Source: Lactobacillus mulieris
GTDB lineage: Bacteria > Bacillota > Bacilli > Lactobacillales > Lactobacillaceae
Direction of reading: 5' to 3'
Assembly (NCBI RefSeq): GCF_007095465.1
Contig: NZ_SDGL01000010.1
Coordinates: forward strand, 1-64,000
Length of the DNA: 64,000 nucleotides
The notes below the pieces were generated by a model that did not search any database, was not told the origin of the DNA, and worked only from the letters and a program-made list of their open reading frames with translations. How positions within the stretch are numbered: the first letter of the stretch is position 1; every line of letters begins with the position of its first letter. This document shows, piece by piece, positions 31,476 through 40,959 of the stretch. Position numbers and translations under genes: made by a program.

Positions 31476-32987
31476 TTAATTTTTCTTTGTTTTGTCACTG
31501 ATGATACTTCCACCACCAACACTTTGTATTTTTATATTATTTCCTTTCTTGTATAAAATAGCGTTGCTGTATTTCATAACTTGTATGCGAGTATCAGACT
31601 TATGTTTAAATTTGTAAGTTACTTCATAACTTATTTGGCTTTCATTATTTCCAAGTGGTAAAACTTTAATAATTTTTACAGATGTAGAATATGATTTGAT
31701 TTTGCTATCTTTATTAAATCCTTTAAACATTTTCTTTAAAGTCTTATAGTCGGTATTGTTCGTTGAATTTACAAAGTCATCACTAGTTATTTTCTTACTG
31801 AAGGCTTTAGCTAACAATGTTTTAGCTTCTTGAGAACTTGCTAACCCTTGCCAAGTTGGCGTATAAACGTATTTACCGTTCTTTTTCTGTAAATTACCCA
31901 CTGCTTCTCCTTTTTGTGCAAAGTGGGCTAATGAAGAGCTGATTTCAGAATCAATTGTTGAATCATTATTCTCATAACTAACAAATATCTTAGTTTTACT
32001 TGTAATTGGATAATTATTTATAGTCGTTTTTCCCTGCTCGTTTAGGGTAGCTACTTTTTTGTTGTTAATATATACACTTGCATTTGGTAACGATTGAACT
32101 GTAAAAGTTAATGTTTTAATATCCATTTTTACAGTTTGATTATTGAATAATTTAATGCTCTTCGTAGAGCTCAAATCACGCCCTGATAGCTTTACATGGG
32201 TAGATAAGTTATATTGACCTACAATTAATTTATTCAAGCTTACAGCGTAGGTATTCCCCTGCTTACTCATGCTTTTGTAATTATTATTGATTTTTAATTT
32301 TGAATTAGCATGATTAGTAGTAACTGTTAATGAATATGTTGGCAAACTCAACTTGTACCTTGGAAAGACAAGCCAATACGCACCATTTTTTATTAATTTA
32401 ATTGAGCTTTTATATGATTTGTTATGACTAATAGCCTTAATTAAATTATTAGTTTCAGTTGGATTATTAACTAAGAAATTTTGAAATGGTTTTAAATCGC
32501 TTTCACTAATAGCCCCAGTTTTATCACTAACAATGTATGCAGCAAAGCCTTTCTTGTTTGGATTTTCTAAATAATTAGTAATCTGAGAAAGTTGATTATC
32601 ACGGCTATAATAATTCATCCCCCAGAAAGCAAAAAATAAAACAGAACAAGTTCCTAATAACAATCCAATTACAAGACGTTGCTTTCTTTTAGAAAAATTA
32701 TTTTTAGGTAAATAATGGAAAATTTGCTTAAACGAATGGTTTTGATTGAACTTAATCCATTTTTGACGAAAAACCGAAAGATCAACTTTGTTTAGTAACC
32801 CATTATTATTGCGATATTTTTTAACTTTTTTAAAATCACTTCTAGTTAACAGAATGCGTTTTCTTTCAGCTTCAGAATTAGGAACAATTCTTGTTTTTTG
32901 ATTTGCCCCACAATATGTGCAATAAACATCAGCCTTATTAATTTTATGTCCGCAGTTAAAACAGTAACGGATACTCAAAAAATCCAA
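31476..32987 (-). CDS. TcaA-like zinc-ribbon membrane protein
   Basis: This 503-aa protein has an N-terminal zinc ribbon (YCFNCGHKI and YCTYCGANQ, about residues 8-29). A basic cytoplasmic region leads to one membrane segment (LVIGLLLGTCSVLFFAFWGM, about 105-124), then a large extracellular part. The outer part has repeated beta domains (YKLSLPTYSLTVTTNHANS, VQSLPNASVYINNKKVA) and an NTF2-like C-terminal domain. The layout matches the TcaA/YvbJ family, linked in staphylococci to wall stress and glycopeptide response. A single gene with a zinc ribbon inside and beta domains outside suggests envelope sensing. The specific function is unknown. Confidence 0.7.
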   Translation of the reverse strand: MDFLSIRYCFNCGHKINKADVYCTYCGANQKTRIVPNSEAERKRILLTRSDFKKVKKYRNNNGLLNKVDLSVFRQKWIKFNQNHSFKQIFHYLPKNNFSKRKQRLVIGLLLGTCSVLFFAFWGMNYYSRDNQLSQITNYLENPNKKGFAAYIVSDKTGAISESDLKPFQNFLVNNPTETNNLIKAISHNKSYKSSIKLIKNGAYWLVFPRYKLSLPTYSLTVTTNHANSKLKINNNYKSMSKQGNTYAVSLNKLIVGQYNLSTHVKLSGRDLSSTKSIKLFNNQTVKMDIKTLTFTVQSLPNASVYINNKKVATLNEQGKTTINNYPITSKTKIFVSYENNDSTIDSEISSSLAHFAQKGEAVGNLQKKNGKYVYTPTWQGLASSQEAKTLLAKAFSKKITSDDFVNSTNNTDYKTLKKMFKGFNKDSKIKSYSTSVKIIKVLPLGNNESQISYEVTYKFKHKSDTRIQVMKYSNAILYKKGNNIKIQSVGGGSIISDKTKKN

Positions 32988-33097
32988 CTCCTAGTCTAGG
33001 TTATAGGTTTATTTAGAGAATATTATACTTTATTAATTGTGCAAATAAGATAATTTTTTCTTAAAAAACTGTTACAAATCTATTTGGAACAATAAAA

Positions 33098-33131
33098 AAA
33101 CTAGCCTAGTGAAAACTAAGCTAGTTTTTTA
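33098..33131 (-). terminator. terminator of the 221-aa membrane gene
   Basis: The stem AACTAGCCTAGT / ACTAAGCTAGTT around GAAA lies between 33098 and 33127, with T's on the - side. Confidence 0.7.
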
Positions 33132-33797
33132 TTAATAGATTGAAATACCAACTGTATTGATATATGCACTAATAATAAGACTGGCAAATGCAAAAGTTAA
33201 AGCAATCAAAATAGCAAACAACAGTAAGAATAAAAAGCTAGCAAAAATTGGATCATGCTTAGCTTCTTCTTTACTTGAGTAAAGCATTTGGAAAGTAGCC
33301 ACGGCATTAATAAATATTGAAACAAAGCCTAATATCATAGTTGCGATACTTGTCCATTCAGCTGTTGAATATGACAAAGCTACTATGATAATAACAGCTA
33401 CCCAGCTAATCGCAATATGGTGGGCATAATCATTGATGAAATCTAACAACTTAACTTGCTGCTTAGGCTTGTAAATAAAGTTATGTGTAAACCAAATGAT
33501 AGAAATGTATACTAAACGTGCAATAACCCCAAATATAGTAACTCCTAACATCCAAACCTTAGAAGTTAAAATACCATATAAGGCATTGAAATATGCTGAT
33601 GTAGCAGCAAGATACTGTAATGCAGTATAATCTGTCTGCTTAGCAAGTAAACTAGTTAATTCAATTACTAAGATAGTTACAATTCCGAACCATACTTGAC
33701 CTTTTACAGCTTGAGCAGGACTAGTAAAAGATGTTTTCAGCCAAGTTGCAAATGAGCTTGATATTTCCTTTGTATTTTCCTTAGGTTGGTTCTCCAT
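33132..33797 (-). CDS. polytopic membrane protein, YIP1/DUF6574-like
   Basis: This 221-aa protein has an amphipathic N-terminal region (SSSFATWLKTSFTSPAQAVKG) and about five membrane segments (for example FGIVTILVIELTSLLA, WVAVIIIVALSYS and FLFLLLFAILIALTFAFASL). The N-terminal FTSP...A pattern and segment number fit the small Yip1-like membrane proteins often found beside zinc-ribbon TcaA-like genes in lactobacilli. It has an excellent GGAGG site and its own terminator. Function unknown. Confidence 0.55.
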   Translation of the reverse strand: MENQPKENTKEISSSFATWLKTSFTSPAQAVKGQVWFGIVTILVIELTSLLAKQTDYTALQYLAATSAYFNALYGILTSKVWMLGVTIFGVIARLVYISIIWFTHNFIYKPKQQVKLLDFINDYAHHIAISWVAVIIIVALSYSTAEWTSIATMILGFVSIFINAVATFQMLYSSKEEAKHDPIFASFLFLLLFAILIALTFAFASLIISAYINTVGISIY

Positions 33798-33881
33798 AAA
33801 ATACCTCCATCTTCAAACTATGTATAGTCTAATATAGATAGAAATAATAGACAAATAAAAAAGAAGATGTTAATTTTTCTT

Positions 33882-34862
33882 TTAATCATCAATTTCTTTC
33901 AAAAGAGGAAAAACTGGCTCAACCTTCAAAAACTCATCTTTAGTGATAGTAGCCTTTTCAAAGGCTAAGTTATGTCGGTTAAAGAGTAAAAAGTCTAAAT
34001 AATTATTACAGCTTTCAATTAAATCATCTTTTGCTTCTAGCCCTATTAACTGCAAAATAATCAGTCCTTCAAAGAATTTAAGAACTTGAATTGATTTCTG
34101 AACCATTACTTTATTTGCTAAAAAAGACTCTGTTTTAGTTATATTGTTTGAATTCCAGCCTGCATTTTTAAGGATTAAGTTTAACACGTTAACAAGCCAA
34201 TCTTTATTTGAAGGAAAAGATTGAATCGTTAATTTTAAATGTGTATCCTCAATTCCTTTCCAGTTAATCAAATATAACTGTTGTTGTTTGAGAGCTTTTT
34301 CTAACTTATCCAAAAGAAAGTTAGGTATTAATTGCAGAATTTGATCAGCCTTTTGCTCAATGGTTTGATAACTAACCTTTTCGTTATATAAATTAGATAT
34401 GGCCGCAATAAACCCATTGAAGCTTTCTGATAAGTCATCGTTCAAATAGTCATCTATTAGACGTTCACACAAAAAGAATTTGGCGTCAATTTGCTCAAAT
34501 AATTGCTTTGCTTGGCTTTTAAACACTTTAAAGTCTAATCTACTTGCTTCAATCTTTAACTCCCGATTGTAGTGAATTAATGGATTTCGAGAATCAATAA
34601 AAATGTATTTCCCATCACTTGTAATTATAAAGCGCTGTCCACAGGCTACTTTAGTACCCGTAAATAATGAAAAAATCAAATCAAAAAAGTTCCTTACCTG
34701 TTCAGCTTCTGATAAGGTTATAGCCGAGTTTAAGCTAATTTCTATAACTTCACTATTCCCAATAAAATGGACTTCTTTAAGGTATTGATGATTTAAGGAA
34801 ATAATTTCTTCACTTTTTGGAAACCAATTCTTTAATGCTGGATAGTGAAATTGTAAAATCAT
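33882..34862 (-). CDS. hypothetical protein, 326 aa
   Basis: I do not recognise this protein. It is soluble, mostly helical, with no signal or membrane segment. The first 120 residues look alpha/beta (IEISLNSAITLSEAEQVRNF, ACGQRFIITSDGKYIFIDSR). The rest is helical, with clustered Leu/Phe (LDKLEKALKQQQLYLI). Length and intact codon pattern support a real gene. It has a GGAGGG ribosome site and no operon partner. Confidence 0.55.
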   Translation of the reverse strand: MILQFHYPALKNWFPKSEEIISLNHQYLKEVHFIGNSEVIEISLNSAITLSEAEQVRNFFDLIFSLFTGTKVACGQRFIITSDGKYIFIDSRNPLIHYNRELKIEASRLDFKVFKSQAKQLFEQIDAKFFLCERLIDDYLNDDLSESFNGFIAAISNLYNEKVSYQTIEQKADQILQLIPNFLLDKLEKALKQQQLYLINWKGIEDTHLKLTIQSFPSNKDWLVNVLNLILKNAGWNSNNITKTESFLANKVMVQKSIQVLKFFEGLIILQLIGLEAKDDLIESCNNYLDFLLFNRHNLAFEKATITKDEFLKVEPVFPLLKEIDD

Positions 34863-34930
34863 ATTTTCCCTCCTGATCAGATAACCTACTCCTAATCTAC
34901 TATATATTTATTATTGCAAAAATTGGTAAG

Positions 34931-34961
34931 AAAAAACACAATGAGTTTTTCTCATTGTGTT
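34931..34961 (-). terminator. terminator of dps
   Basis: An 11-bp perfect stem AACACAATGAG (34935-34945) / CTCATTGTGTT (34951-34961) with a T tail on -. Confidence 0.88.
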
Positions 34962-34986
34962 CAGGAACTTAACTTTTACTAGGAAA

Positions 34987-35454
34987 TTATGCATCAATTT
35001 CAGGTGCTTTACCTAATTCAGCTTGCAACATCCAAATTCTTTTTTCAGTATCAGTCTTAAAACTAGTAAAGATATCATTGCTTGAGGCATCGCCTTCCTT
35101 ATCAGATATATCTATACCCTTTTGATATAAATCTGCTAAATAACGATAATCTTTTACTAAAATTTCTAATCTTTCATCCATCGTACGGTCCCAGCGACCC
35201 TTTTCGTCAGAAATCTTAGTATTATCTGCGAACTCCCGTAAAGTTGAAAAAGGGGCTCCGTCAATGGCAATTAAACGCTCAGAAACGACATCCATTTGTT
35301 CATTTAAATCATCCATAAACTTGTCCATCAAAGGGTGCAACTTCATAAAGCCACGACCACGCATGTACCAATGTGTTTGGTGAACAACGGTAATCATTTG
35401 ATTCAAATCGGCAACTAATTGATTTAGCACTTTTTTAGTTTCTTGATATTTCAT
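34987..35454 (-). CDS. dps: Dps-family ferritin-like protein
   Basis: This 155-aa Dps protein forms a 12-mer shell that oxidises iron with peroxide and protects DNA. Ferroxidase ligands are visible in VVHQTHWYMRGRGF (His, then the Asp/Glu helix) and MDDLNEQMDVVSERL. Length matches the family. The ribosome site is TAGGAGG. It has its own promoter region and terminator and is probably induced by peroxide or starvation. Confidence 0.94.
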   Translation of the reverse strand: MKYQETKKVLNQLVADLNQMITVVHQTHWYMRGRGFMKLHPLMDKFMDDLNEQMDVVSERLIAIDGAPFSTLREFADNTKISDEKGRWDRTMDERLEILVKDYRYLADLYQKGIDISDKEGDASSNDIFTSFKTDTEKRIWMLQAELGKAPEIDA

Positions 35455-35533
35455 AATCGTACCTCCTATGAACTAAGTCCATCTTCATCATAGTCAAAAA
35501 AGTAAAAAATGTACACTGATTAGCTTAGAATAA

Positions 35534-35779
35534 TTATAATTTATATTTTTTAGCTATTTTTCGATAATTATTTTTACTTATTAAAAAAATCTCACCATTC
35601 TCACGTGCAATGACAATGTAAACCAATTTAACTATTGTAGACTTTTTAGGAGCAATATAATCAAAGGTCAAATAATCATCATTATAATCAATTAAATCAA
35701 TTTGTCCTTTAAGACCTTGAAAGAACTCGCAATTATGACAATAATCGTCAACTCTCTGTATCAATTCAGTAATTTTCAT
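35534..35779 (-). CDS. hypothetical protein, 81 aa
   Basis: A small acidic N-terminus (MKITELIQRVDDYCHNCEFF) with two Cys is followed by beta-like segments (YIAPKKSTIVKLVYIVIARE) and a basic tail. It has a GAGGAG ribosome site and stands alone. I do not recognise it. Confidence 0.5.
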   Translation of the reverse strand: MKITELIQRVDDYCHNCEFFQGLKGQIDLIDYNDDYLTFDYIAPKKSTIVKLVYIVIARENGEIFLISKNNYRKIAKKYKL

Positions 35780-35848
35780 AAAAAAATCCTCCTCATAGTT
35801 AAATTACCCGCAAAAAGGAGAATATTTTTTTCAAAAATTATTTTTTAA

Positions 35849-35876
35849 CAAAAAATGCTACCATACGGTAGCATTT
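35849..35876 (-). terminator. terminator of degV (first copy)
   Basis: A 10-bp perfect stem AAATGCTACC / GGTAGCATTT with a 4-nt loop and a T run on -. Confidence 0.85.
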
Positions 35877-35885
35877 ACTAGCTAG

Positions 35886-36770
35886 CTATTTATCTAACTT
35901 AACTTTATTGATATCTTTCATCCACGTAATACCAATGGACTTTTCCCCAAGGTGAGTACCAATTACTGGACCGAATTCATCAACTTCAACTGGATTTTCT
36001 GGGAAGTTTTCATTAACCCAATTCTTGATTTCTTCTGCTTGTGTTGCATCATTTGAATGAACTACTAAGAAACGTAAATCTTTCTTGAAAGGAAGTTTAT
36101 TAACTCGTTCCAAAGTTAAACTTTCAACCTTTTTAACTGCGCGCTTCATTGAACGAACTTTATCAAATGCTACGATTTTATCTGTTTCATCGTCAAAAGT
36201 TAACAAAGGTTTGATATGAAGCATAGTACCAATGAAGGCACCTGCATTGCTCAAACGGCCTCCACGGCTCAAATTATTTAGATCATCCACAATAAATAAT
36301 TCATCAATCGAATCACGAATTTTATCAAGACGAGTGATAATTTCATCGGCTGATAAACCATTTTTAATCATCTTAGCAGCTGCTAAAACAAGGTAACCCA
36401 TTAAACGAATAGTAATCTTGGAATCATATGGATAAAGATTATATTCAGGGTTGGTACGTGCGATATTCATTAATGTTTGGTTGAAACCAGAAATAGTTCC
36501 TGCCAAGGTAATAGTTATGATAGCGTCATACCCTTCATCATGAAGTCTATTAAAAAGACTAATCATTTCTCCCATACTTGGTTGGGATGTTTTAGGGAAA
36601 GCAGCTCCGGCATCTTGCATTCTAAATAATTGATCTGCAGTGATGTCAATGCCTTCCTTAAATTCCTTGTCACCAACAATGACAGGAATAGGTACAACTA
36701 TAATATTATTATCCTTAACTTCTTCTTTAGTTAAGTAGCTAGTACTGTCGGTGATTAATGCTATTTTCAC
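35886..36770 (-). CDS. degV: DegV-family fatty-acid-binding protein (FakB-like)
   Basis: This 294-aa protein belongs to the DegV/FakB family, which carries fatty acids to the FakA kinase for phosphorylation. Signatures are ITDSTSYLT at the N-terminus, FPKTSQPSMGEM (TSQP lipid-site motif), TLAGTISGFNQT and DLNNLSRGGRLSNAGAFIG (RGGR). A second, divergent family member is at 60068-60910. Many Firmicutes have several FakB proteins with different fatty-acid preference. Confidence 0.93.
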   Translation of the reverse strand: MKIALITDSTSYLTKEEVKDNNIIVVPIPVIVGDKEFKEGIDITADQLFRMQDAGAAFPKTSQPSMGEMISLFNRLHDEGYDAIITITLAGTISGFNQTLMNIARTNPEYNLYPYDSKITIRLMGYLVLAAAKMIKNGLSADEIITRLDKIRDSIDELFIVDDLNNLSRGGRLSNAGAFIGTMLHIKPLLTFDDETDKIVAFDKVRSMKRAVKKVESLTLERVNKLPFKKDLRFLVVHSNDATQAEEIKNWVNENFPENPVEVDEFGPVIGTHLGEKSIGITWMKDINKVKLDK

Positions 36771-36843
36771 TTCAATAAGCCTTCCATCTCTAGGATTTAA
36801 TTAAAGATAATTATAGCATAAATAATAATTCTAGTCGAAGCAA

Positions 36844-37257
36844 TTATTGTATAGTTTCTTTATTTAATTCATCTAAGACCGAATCCATATGAGTTAAAAA
36901 TGATTTAGTTTCTTCTTCATTCCATAGCGCATAGATTTTATCATGAATTGATGAAAGTAACTGCTTTAACTCAGAAGCTTTTAAAACACCAGCTTCATTC
37001 AAATGGACTAACTTACTTGAATCAGTTTCAGATCTGACAACATCAAGCAACTCTTTAGTTTTCTTTTGTTGTAACTGTCGACTAAGAGTAGATAAAGAAA
37101 TATTTAATCCTTTTGCAAGCTCCCCCATTGTTAAAGAATCATTTTCTGTTTCATCGAAGAAAAGTAGAATTCGAGTTTGCGAAAGGTTAAGCCCCGCTTG
37201 TTCAAGAATCATTTTTTTAATCGTTTCTGCTATTTCATTGAAATGTAAAACGTCCAT
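36844..37257 (-). CDS. MarR-like transcriptional regulator
   Basis: This 137-aa winged-helix protein has helix-turn-helix residues about 35-75 (MGELAKGLNISLSTLSRQLQ), a wing around RSETDSSKLVHLNEAG and dimerising helices at both ends. ATG 37257 is chosen because GGGGAG precedes it by 5 nt; a longer frame extends upstream without a ribosome site. It is divergent from rqcH. The regulated gene is unknown. Confidence 0.7.
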   Translation of the reverse strand: MDVLHFNEIAETIKKMILEQAGLNLSQTRILLFFDETENDSLTMGELAKGLNISLSTLSRQLQQKKTKELLDVVRSETDSSKLVHLNEAGVLKASELKQLLSSIHDKIYALWNEEETKSFLTHMDSVLDELNKETIQ

Positions 37258-37536
37258 ATTTACTCCCCATAACAAAATAGTTATCAGCATTTATAGCAAA
37301 ATATCAATGGCATGCCAGTGATAATAAAATTATTATTGATATATTTACTTAATTGACTTAAATTAGTTTAATTCAATAATGCTGTTATAACAACTCTTGA
37401 TTTTTTTAAGTTTCGTGGTATTTAAAATTCATGGTCCTCTTTTTTAAGATGAAATTGGTCTAGTTTTATGCGTGGGATTTCTTAATCTGGTTATATATTG
37501 TTATAATAGAAACTAGTTCTTATTTGAGGTGAGATT

Positions 37537-39225
37537 ATGGCTTTTGATGGTCTATTTATACATAGTTTACTTAAAAATTTATCCCCTACCCTATTGACGG
37601 GACGGTTAACTAAAATTTATCAACCATTTGAACATGATTTAGTTTTAGTTTTTAGAAAAAATCGAAAAAATTACCAACTATTGTTATCAATTAATCCCCA
37701 ATACCCTCGTTTTTACTTAACTAAAAACTCTTTGGCTAATCCAAAAGTTGCTCCAACCTTTGTTATGGTTTTACGTAAATATTTGGAAGGGTCTATTTTG
37801 CAAGATATCAAGCAAGTTGGGCAGGATCGGATTATCAACTTCTATTTTTCAAATCGAAATGAATTGGGAGATGAGGTTGAATTAGTTCTTTCTCTTGAAC
37901 TTATGGGACGTCACAGTAACGTGATTTTATATAATAAGCAAGATAGTAAAATCATTGATCTGCTCAAAAGAGTCAATCCTGATGAAAATCGGGCACGACT
38001 ACTTTTACCTAAAGCAAAGTATGAATTACCTCCCCTTAACCCTGGAATAGACGGATTTTTATTAACCAAAGAAGAGTTTAGCAAATTAGCTAGTGAAAAT
38101 TCCGCATTCGATTTAGCGAAAAAAATTAATGGCTTGGATCGTGATGACCGTCTAGAATTAACTGGATACTTAGAAGATGATTATAGCTTTGAAAGTTTTA
38201 AAACTTTTTTCAATCATTTTGAGAATCCCAAGGGTTATATCTTCAGAAATAACAAACGTAAGGAAAGAATTTTTGTTTACCAGCCTTATCACTTAGACTT
38301 AACTCCTTATTCAAAAAATGAGGATATAAATCAAGCCTTAGATGAATTTTATCATGAGCAAGAAACTCGTGATTGGGTCCATCAACGGGCAAAAGTTGTC
38401 CTCAATATTGTATCTAATGAACAAAAAAAGCTTTCTAAGAAGTTAATTAAACTAAGAAAACAACTTGATCAGGCTGAAAACTCAGAGGACTACCGTATAA
38501 AGGGCGAATTGCTCAATGCTTATTTGCATTTAGTTAAAGCTGGAATGACTGAAGTTGAGGTTCCAAACTACTATGATGAAAATCGTCCGCTAAAAATCAA
38601 TTTGGACCCTGCCCTTTCCCCAGCTAGAAATGCTCAAAAATATTTCACTAAATATCAAAAATTACGCAATTCGATTAAACACGTTAAAAAGCAAATCAGT
38701 CTGGCACAAGAAAATCTTGCTTATTTTGATTCAATTGAAACAGCAGTTAATAACGCTGAACCTGAAGATATTGATAGCATTACAGATGAACTTGTAGCTC
38801 AAGGCTATATTCGTCGCAATCGCAAACAAAGAAATAAAAAAATCGATGAGAAGGCGCTCAATAAGTTCAAATTATCATCAGGAAAAATTGTCCTCGTAGG
38901 TAAAAATAACTATCAAAATGACTGGTTAACCTTTAAAAAGGCCAATAAACACGATATCTGGTTTCATGTTAAGAATATGCCAGGTTCCCACGTTATTTTG
39001 ACAGATAGCCAGCCTAGTGAAGAAGATATTCGTGAAGCTGCAGAAATTGCTGCGTATTTTTCAAAGGGTCGTTTTTCAGGACATGTCCAAGTAGATTATG
39101 TTGCTGATAAGCGAGTTAAAAAGCCCAATGGTGCCAAACCAGGTTTTGTAATCTACACTGGTCAAAATTCAATTGAAGTTACTCCTGAAGAAAAGAGTGT
39201 ACTTTCTAAGAGAATTGACAAATAA
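37537..39225 (+). CDS. rqcH: ribosome quality control protein RqcH (NFACT family)
   Basis: This 562-aa protein recruits tRNA-Ala to stalled 50S subunits and adds alanine tails. Domains in order are NFACT-N (1-270, MAFDGLFIHSLLKNL, LELMGRHSNVILYN), helix-hairpin-helix and coiled coil (about 270-420) and NFACT-R (about 440-550, NDWLTFKKANKHDIWFHVKN). Older annotations call it fibronectin-binding protein FbpA. It runs against the local - strand trend. A TATAAT at 37502-37507 is a likely -10. Confidence 0.95.
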   Translation: MAFDGLFIHSLLKNLSPTLLTGRLTKIYQPFEHDLVLVFRKNRKNYQLLLSINPQYPRFYLTKNSLANPKVAPTFVMVLRKYLEGSILQDIKQVGQDRIINFYFSNRNELGDEVELVLSLELMGRHSNVILYNKQDSKIIDLLKRVNPDENRARLLLPKAKYELPPLNPGIDGFLLTKEEFSKLASENSAFDLAKKINGLDRDDRLELTGYLEDDYSFESFKTFFNHFENPKGYIFRNNKRKERIFVYQPYHLDLTPYSKNEDINQALDEFYHEQETRDWVHQRAKVVLNIVSNEQKKLSKKLIKLRKQLDQAENSEDYRIKGELLNAYLHLVKAGMTEVEVPNYYDENRPLKINLDPALSPARNAQKYFTKYQKLRNSIKHVKKQISLAQENLAYFDSIETAVNNAEPEDIDSITDELVAQGYIRRNRKQRNKKIDEKALNKFKLSSGKIVLVGKNNYQNDWLTFKKANKHDIWFHVKNMPGSHVILTDSQPSEEDIREAAEIAAYFSKGRFSGHVQVDYVADKRVKKPNGAKPGFVIYTGQNSIEVTPEEKSVLSKRIDK

Positions 39226-39245
39226 TACAGTATAAAAATTATGTT

Positions 39246-39281
39246 AAAAAAGGTGCTAACAACTGTTAGCACCTTTTGCTT
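39246..39281. terminator. bidirectional terminator rqcH / ppiB
   Basis: AAAAAGGTGCTAACA pairs with TGTTAGCACCTTTT around an AAC loop. T-rich ends occur on both strands, between convergent genes. Confidence 0.85.
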
Positions 39282-39291
39282 TATTTAATAA

Positions 39292-39891
39292 TTACTTTTT
39301 AATTGTAATACCTTCAATTACTACGTCATCATTTGGTTTATCCATATTGTTAGTTGCAACCTTAGCAATTGCATCAACAACGTCCATACCTTTAATTACT
39401 TGCCCAAAAACAGTGTGGTGGAAATCAAGCCAAGGAGTTCCACCTTGTTTGTAACGCTTAATAACTTCTTGTGGGTAACCTGCTTCGCGCATATCACGAG
39501 TATAGCGTTTTGGCATGTTTTGATTTTGAACAATGAAGAATTGACTACCATTGGTACTTGGACCTGAATTAGCCATAGAAATTGCTCCACGGAAGTTAAA
39601 CAATTGTGAACTAAATTCATCTTCAAATGGGTGTCCCCAGATACTTTGACCACCAGTACCATCACCCTTAGGGTCTCCACCTTGAATCATGAAATCTTTG
39701 ATTACACGGTGAAAAATCACCCCATCATAATAACCTTTTTCAGCAAGACGGACAAAGTTTTCAACTGTCATTGGAGCTTGTTTTTCAAAAAGTTGAAATT
39801 CAATCTCACCCATATTAGTTTTCATAACTACTTTTGGTCCTACAGCTTTATCAAGCTGTAATTGAGGAAATAACATTTTTTTATCTGTCAT
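39292..39891 (-). CDS. ppiB: cyclophilin-type peptidyl-prolyl isomerase
   Basis: This 199-aa cytoplasmic cyclophilin has no signal peptide. Core motifs are VIFHRVIKDFMIQGGDPKG (catalytic Arg), FRGAISMANSGPSTNGSQFF and HTVFGQVIKGMDVV, all intact. An N-terminal extension of about 20 residues precedes the barrel. It is monocistronic. Confidence 0.95.
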   Translation of the reverse strand: MTDKKMLFPQLQLDKAVGPKVVMKTNMGEIEFQLFEKQAPMTVENFVRLAEKGYYDGVIFHRVIKDFMIQGGDPKGDGTGGQSIWGHPFEDEFSSQLFNFRGAISMANSGPSTNGSQFFIVQNQNMPKRYTRDMREAGYPQEVIKRYKQGGTPWLDFHHTVFGQVIKGMDVVDAIAKVATNNMDKPNDDVVIEGITIKK

Positions 39892-39957
39892 TATTTATTT
39901 TTTCCTTTCCATAAAAAATAAGACCCTCTCGAGCCTTATCTTATTCAAATTAAAGTA

Positions 39958-40893
39958 TCAACCTTCAAAAGCTTCAGTTAATGGTGGAACAACTTGCTTC
40001 TTACGTGATACAACACCAGGTAATTCAACAGCATCATCAACTAACTTCTTATCAAATGCTTTTTCAAATAATGCCTTAGTTTCGTCACCACCGACAACAA
40101 TACCTTCAGAATTACTTTCTAAGATGTCAGTTAAAACAAGAACAAACATGTCGTAACCATTTGCTTTAGAAGAAGCTTCCATTGCATTAATAAATGCAGC
40201 CTTTCTTTCCATAGCTTCTGGTAAGTCAACAGTGTTAACTTGAGCAATTCTTACAGTATGACCGTTTAATTCAAAGCTCTTAGCATCAAGATCAATTAAG
40301 TCTTCTTCACTCTTGTCAGCAATGTTAGTACCGGCTTTAAGCATTTCAAGACCGTAGCTCTTGTAATCAACACCAGCAATCTTTGCTAATGCTTCAACTG
40401 CTTGGTGATCTTTATCAGTAGTAGTTGGGCTCTTCAAAAGTAAAGTATCAGAAATAATTGCACTAAGCATGATACCAGCAATATTTTGAGGGATTTCTAA
40501 CCCCTTTTCGTTGAACATTTGCCATAAAACTGTTGAAGTACAGCCTACTGGTTCATCACGGAAGTAAAGTGGTGCAGCTGTGTTGAAGTTCATAATTCTG
40601 TGGTGATCAACAACGTGAGTTACAGTAACCTTATCAATATCTGAAACAGATTGTTGTGGTTCGTTGTGGTCAACAAGCATAACAGCATCTACTTCATTAG
40701 CAGCAGTCTTGATAACACGTGGTGCTTCAAAACCAAACTTCTTGAGTGCAAATGCAGTTTCATCATTTGGTTCACCTAAAGCAACTGCTTCAGTATCAAA
40801 ACCAAAGTGATTTTGGAAGTATGAGTAAGCAATTGCAGTACCAATTGCGTCAGTATCCGGATTTTGGTGTCCAAAAATTAATTCTTTTGCCAT
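39958..40893 (-). CDS. ppaC: manganese-dependent inorganic pyrophosphatase
   Basis: This 311-aa family II pyrophosphatase has DHH motifs complete: [19 protein letters not shown] and [10 protein letters not shown]. The C-terminal DHHA2 domain ends with the substrate-binding [10 protein letters not shown]. It pulls biosynthetic reactions by removing PPi. It lies 67 bp downstream of parC on the same strand but with its own ribosome site. Confidence 0.97.
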   Translation of the reverse strand: MAKELIFGHQNPDTDAIGTAIAYSYFQNHFGFDTEAVALGEPNDETAFALKKFGFEAPRVIKTAANEVDAVMLVDHNEPQQSVSDIDKVTVTHVVDHHRIMNFNTAAPLYFRDEPVGCTSTVLWQMFNEKGLEIPQNIAGIMLSAIISDTLLLKSPTTTDKDHQAVEALAKIAGVDYKSYGLEMLKAGTNIADKSEEDLIDLDAKSFELNGHTVRIAQVNTVDLPEAMERKAAFINAMEASSKANGYDMFVLVLTDILESNSEGIVVGGDETKALFEKAFDKKLVDDAVELPGVVSRKKQVVPPLTEAFEG

Positions 40894-40959
40894 TGTATCT
40901 ACCTCTTTAAAAATATCTATCTTTAGTTTACTAGAATTTTTATGTTTGTAAAACCCTAA

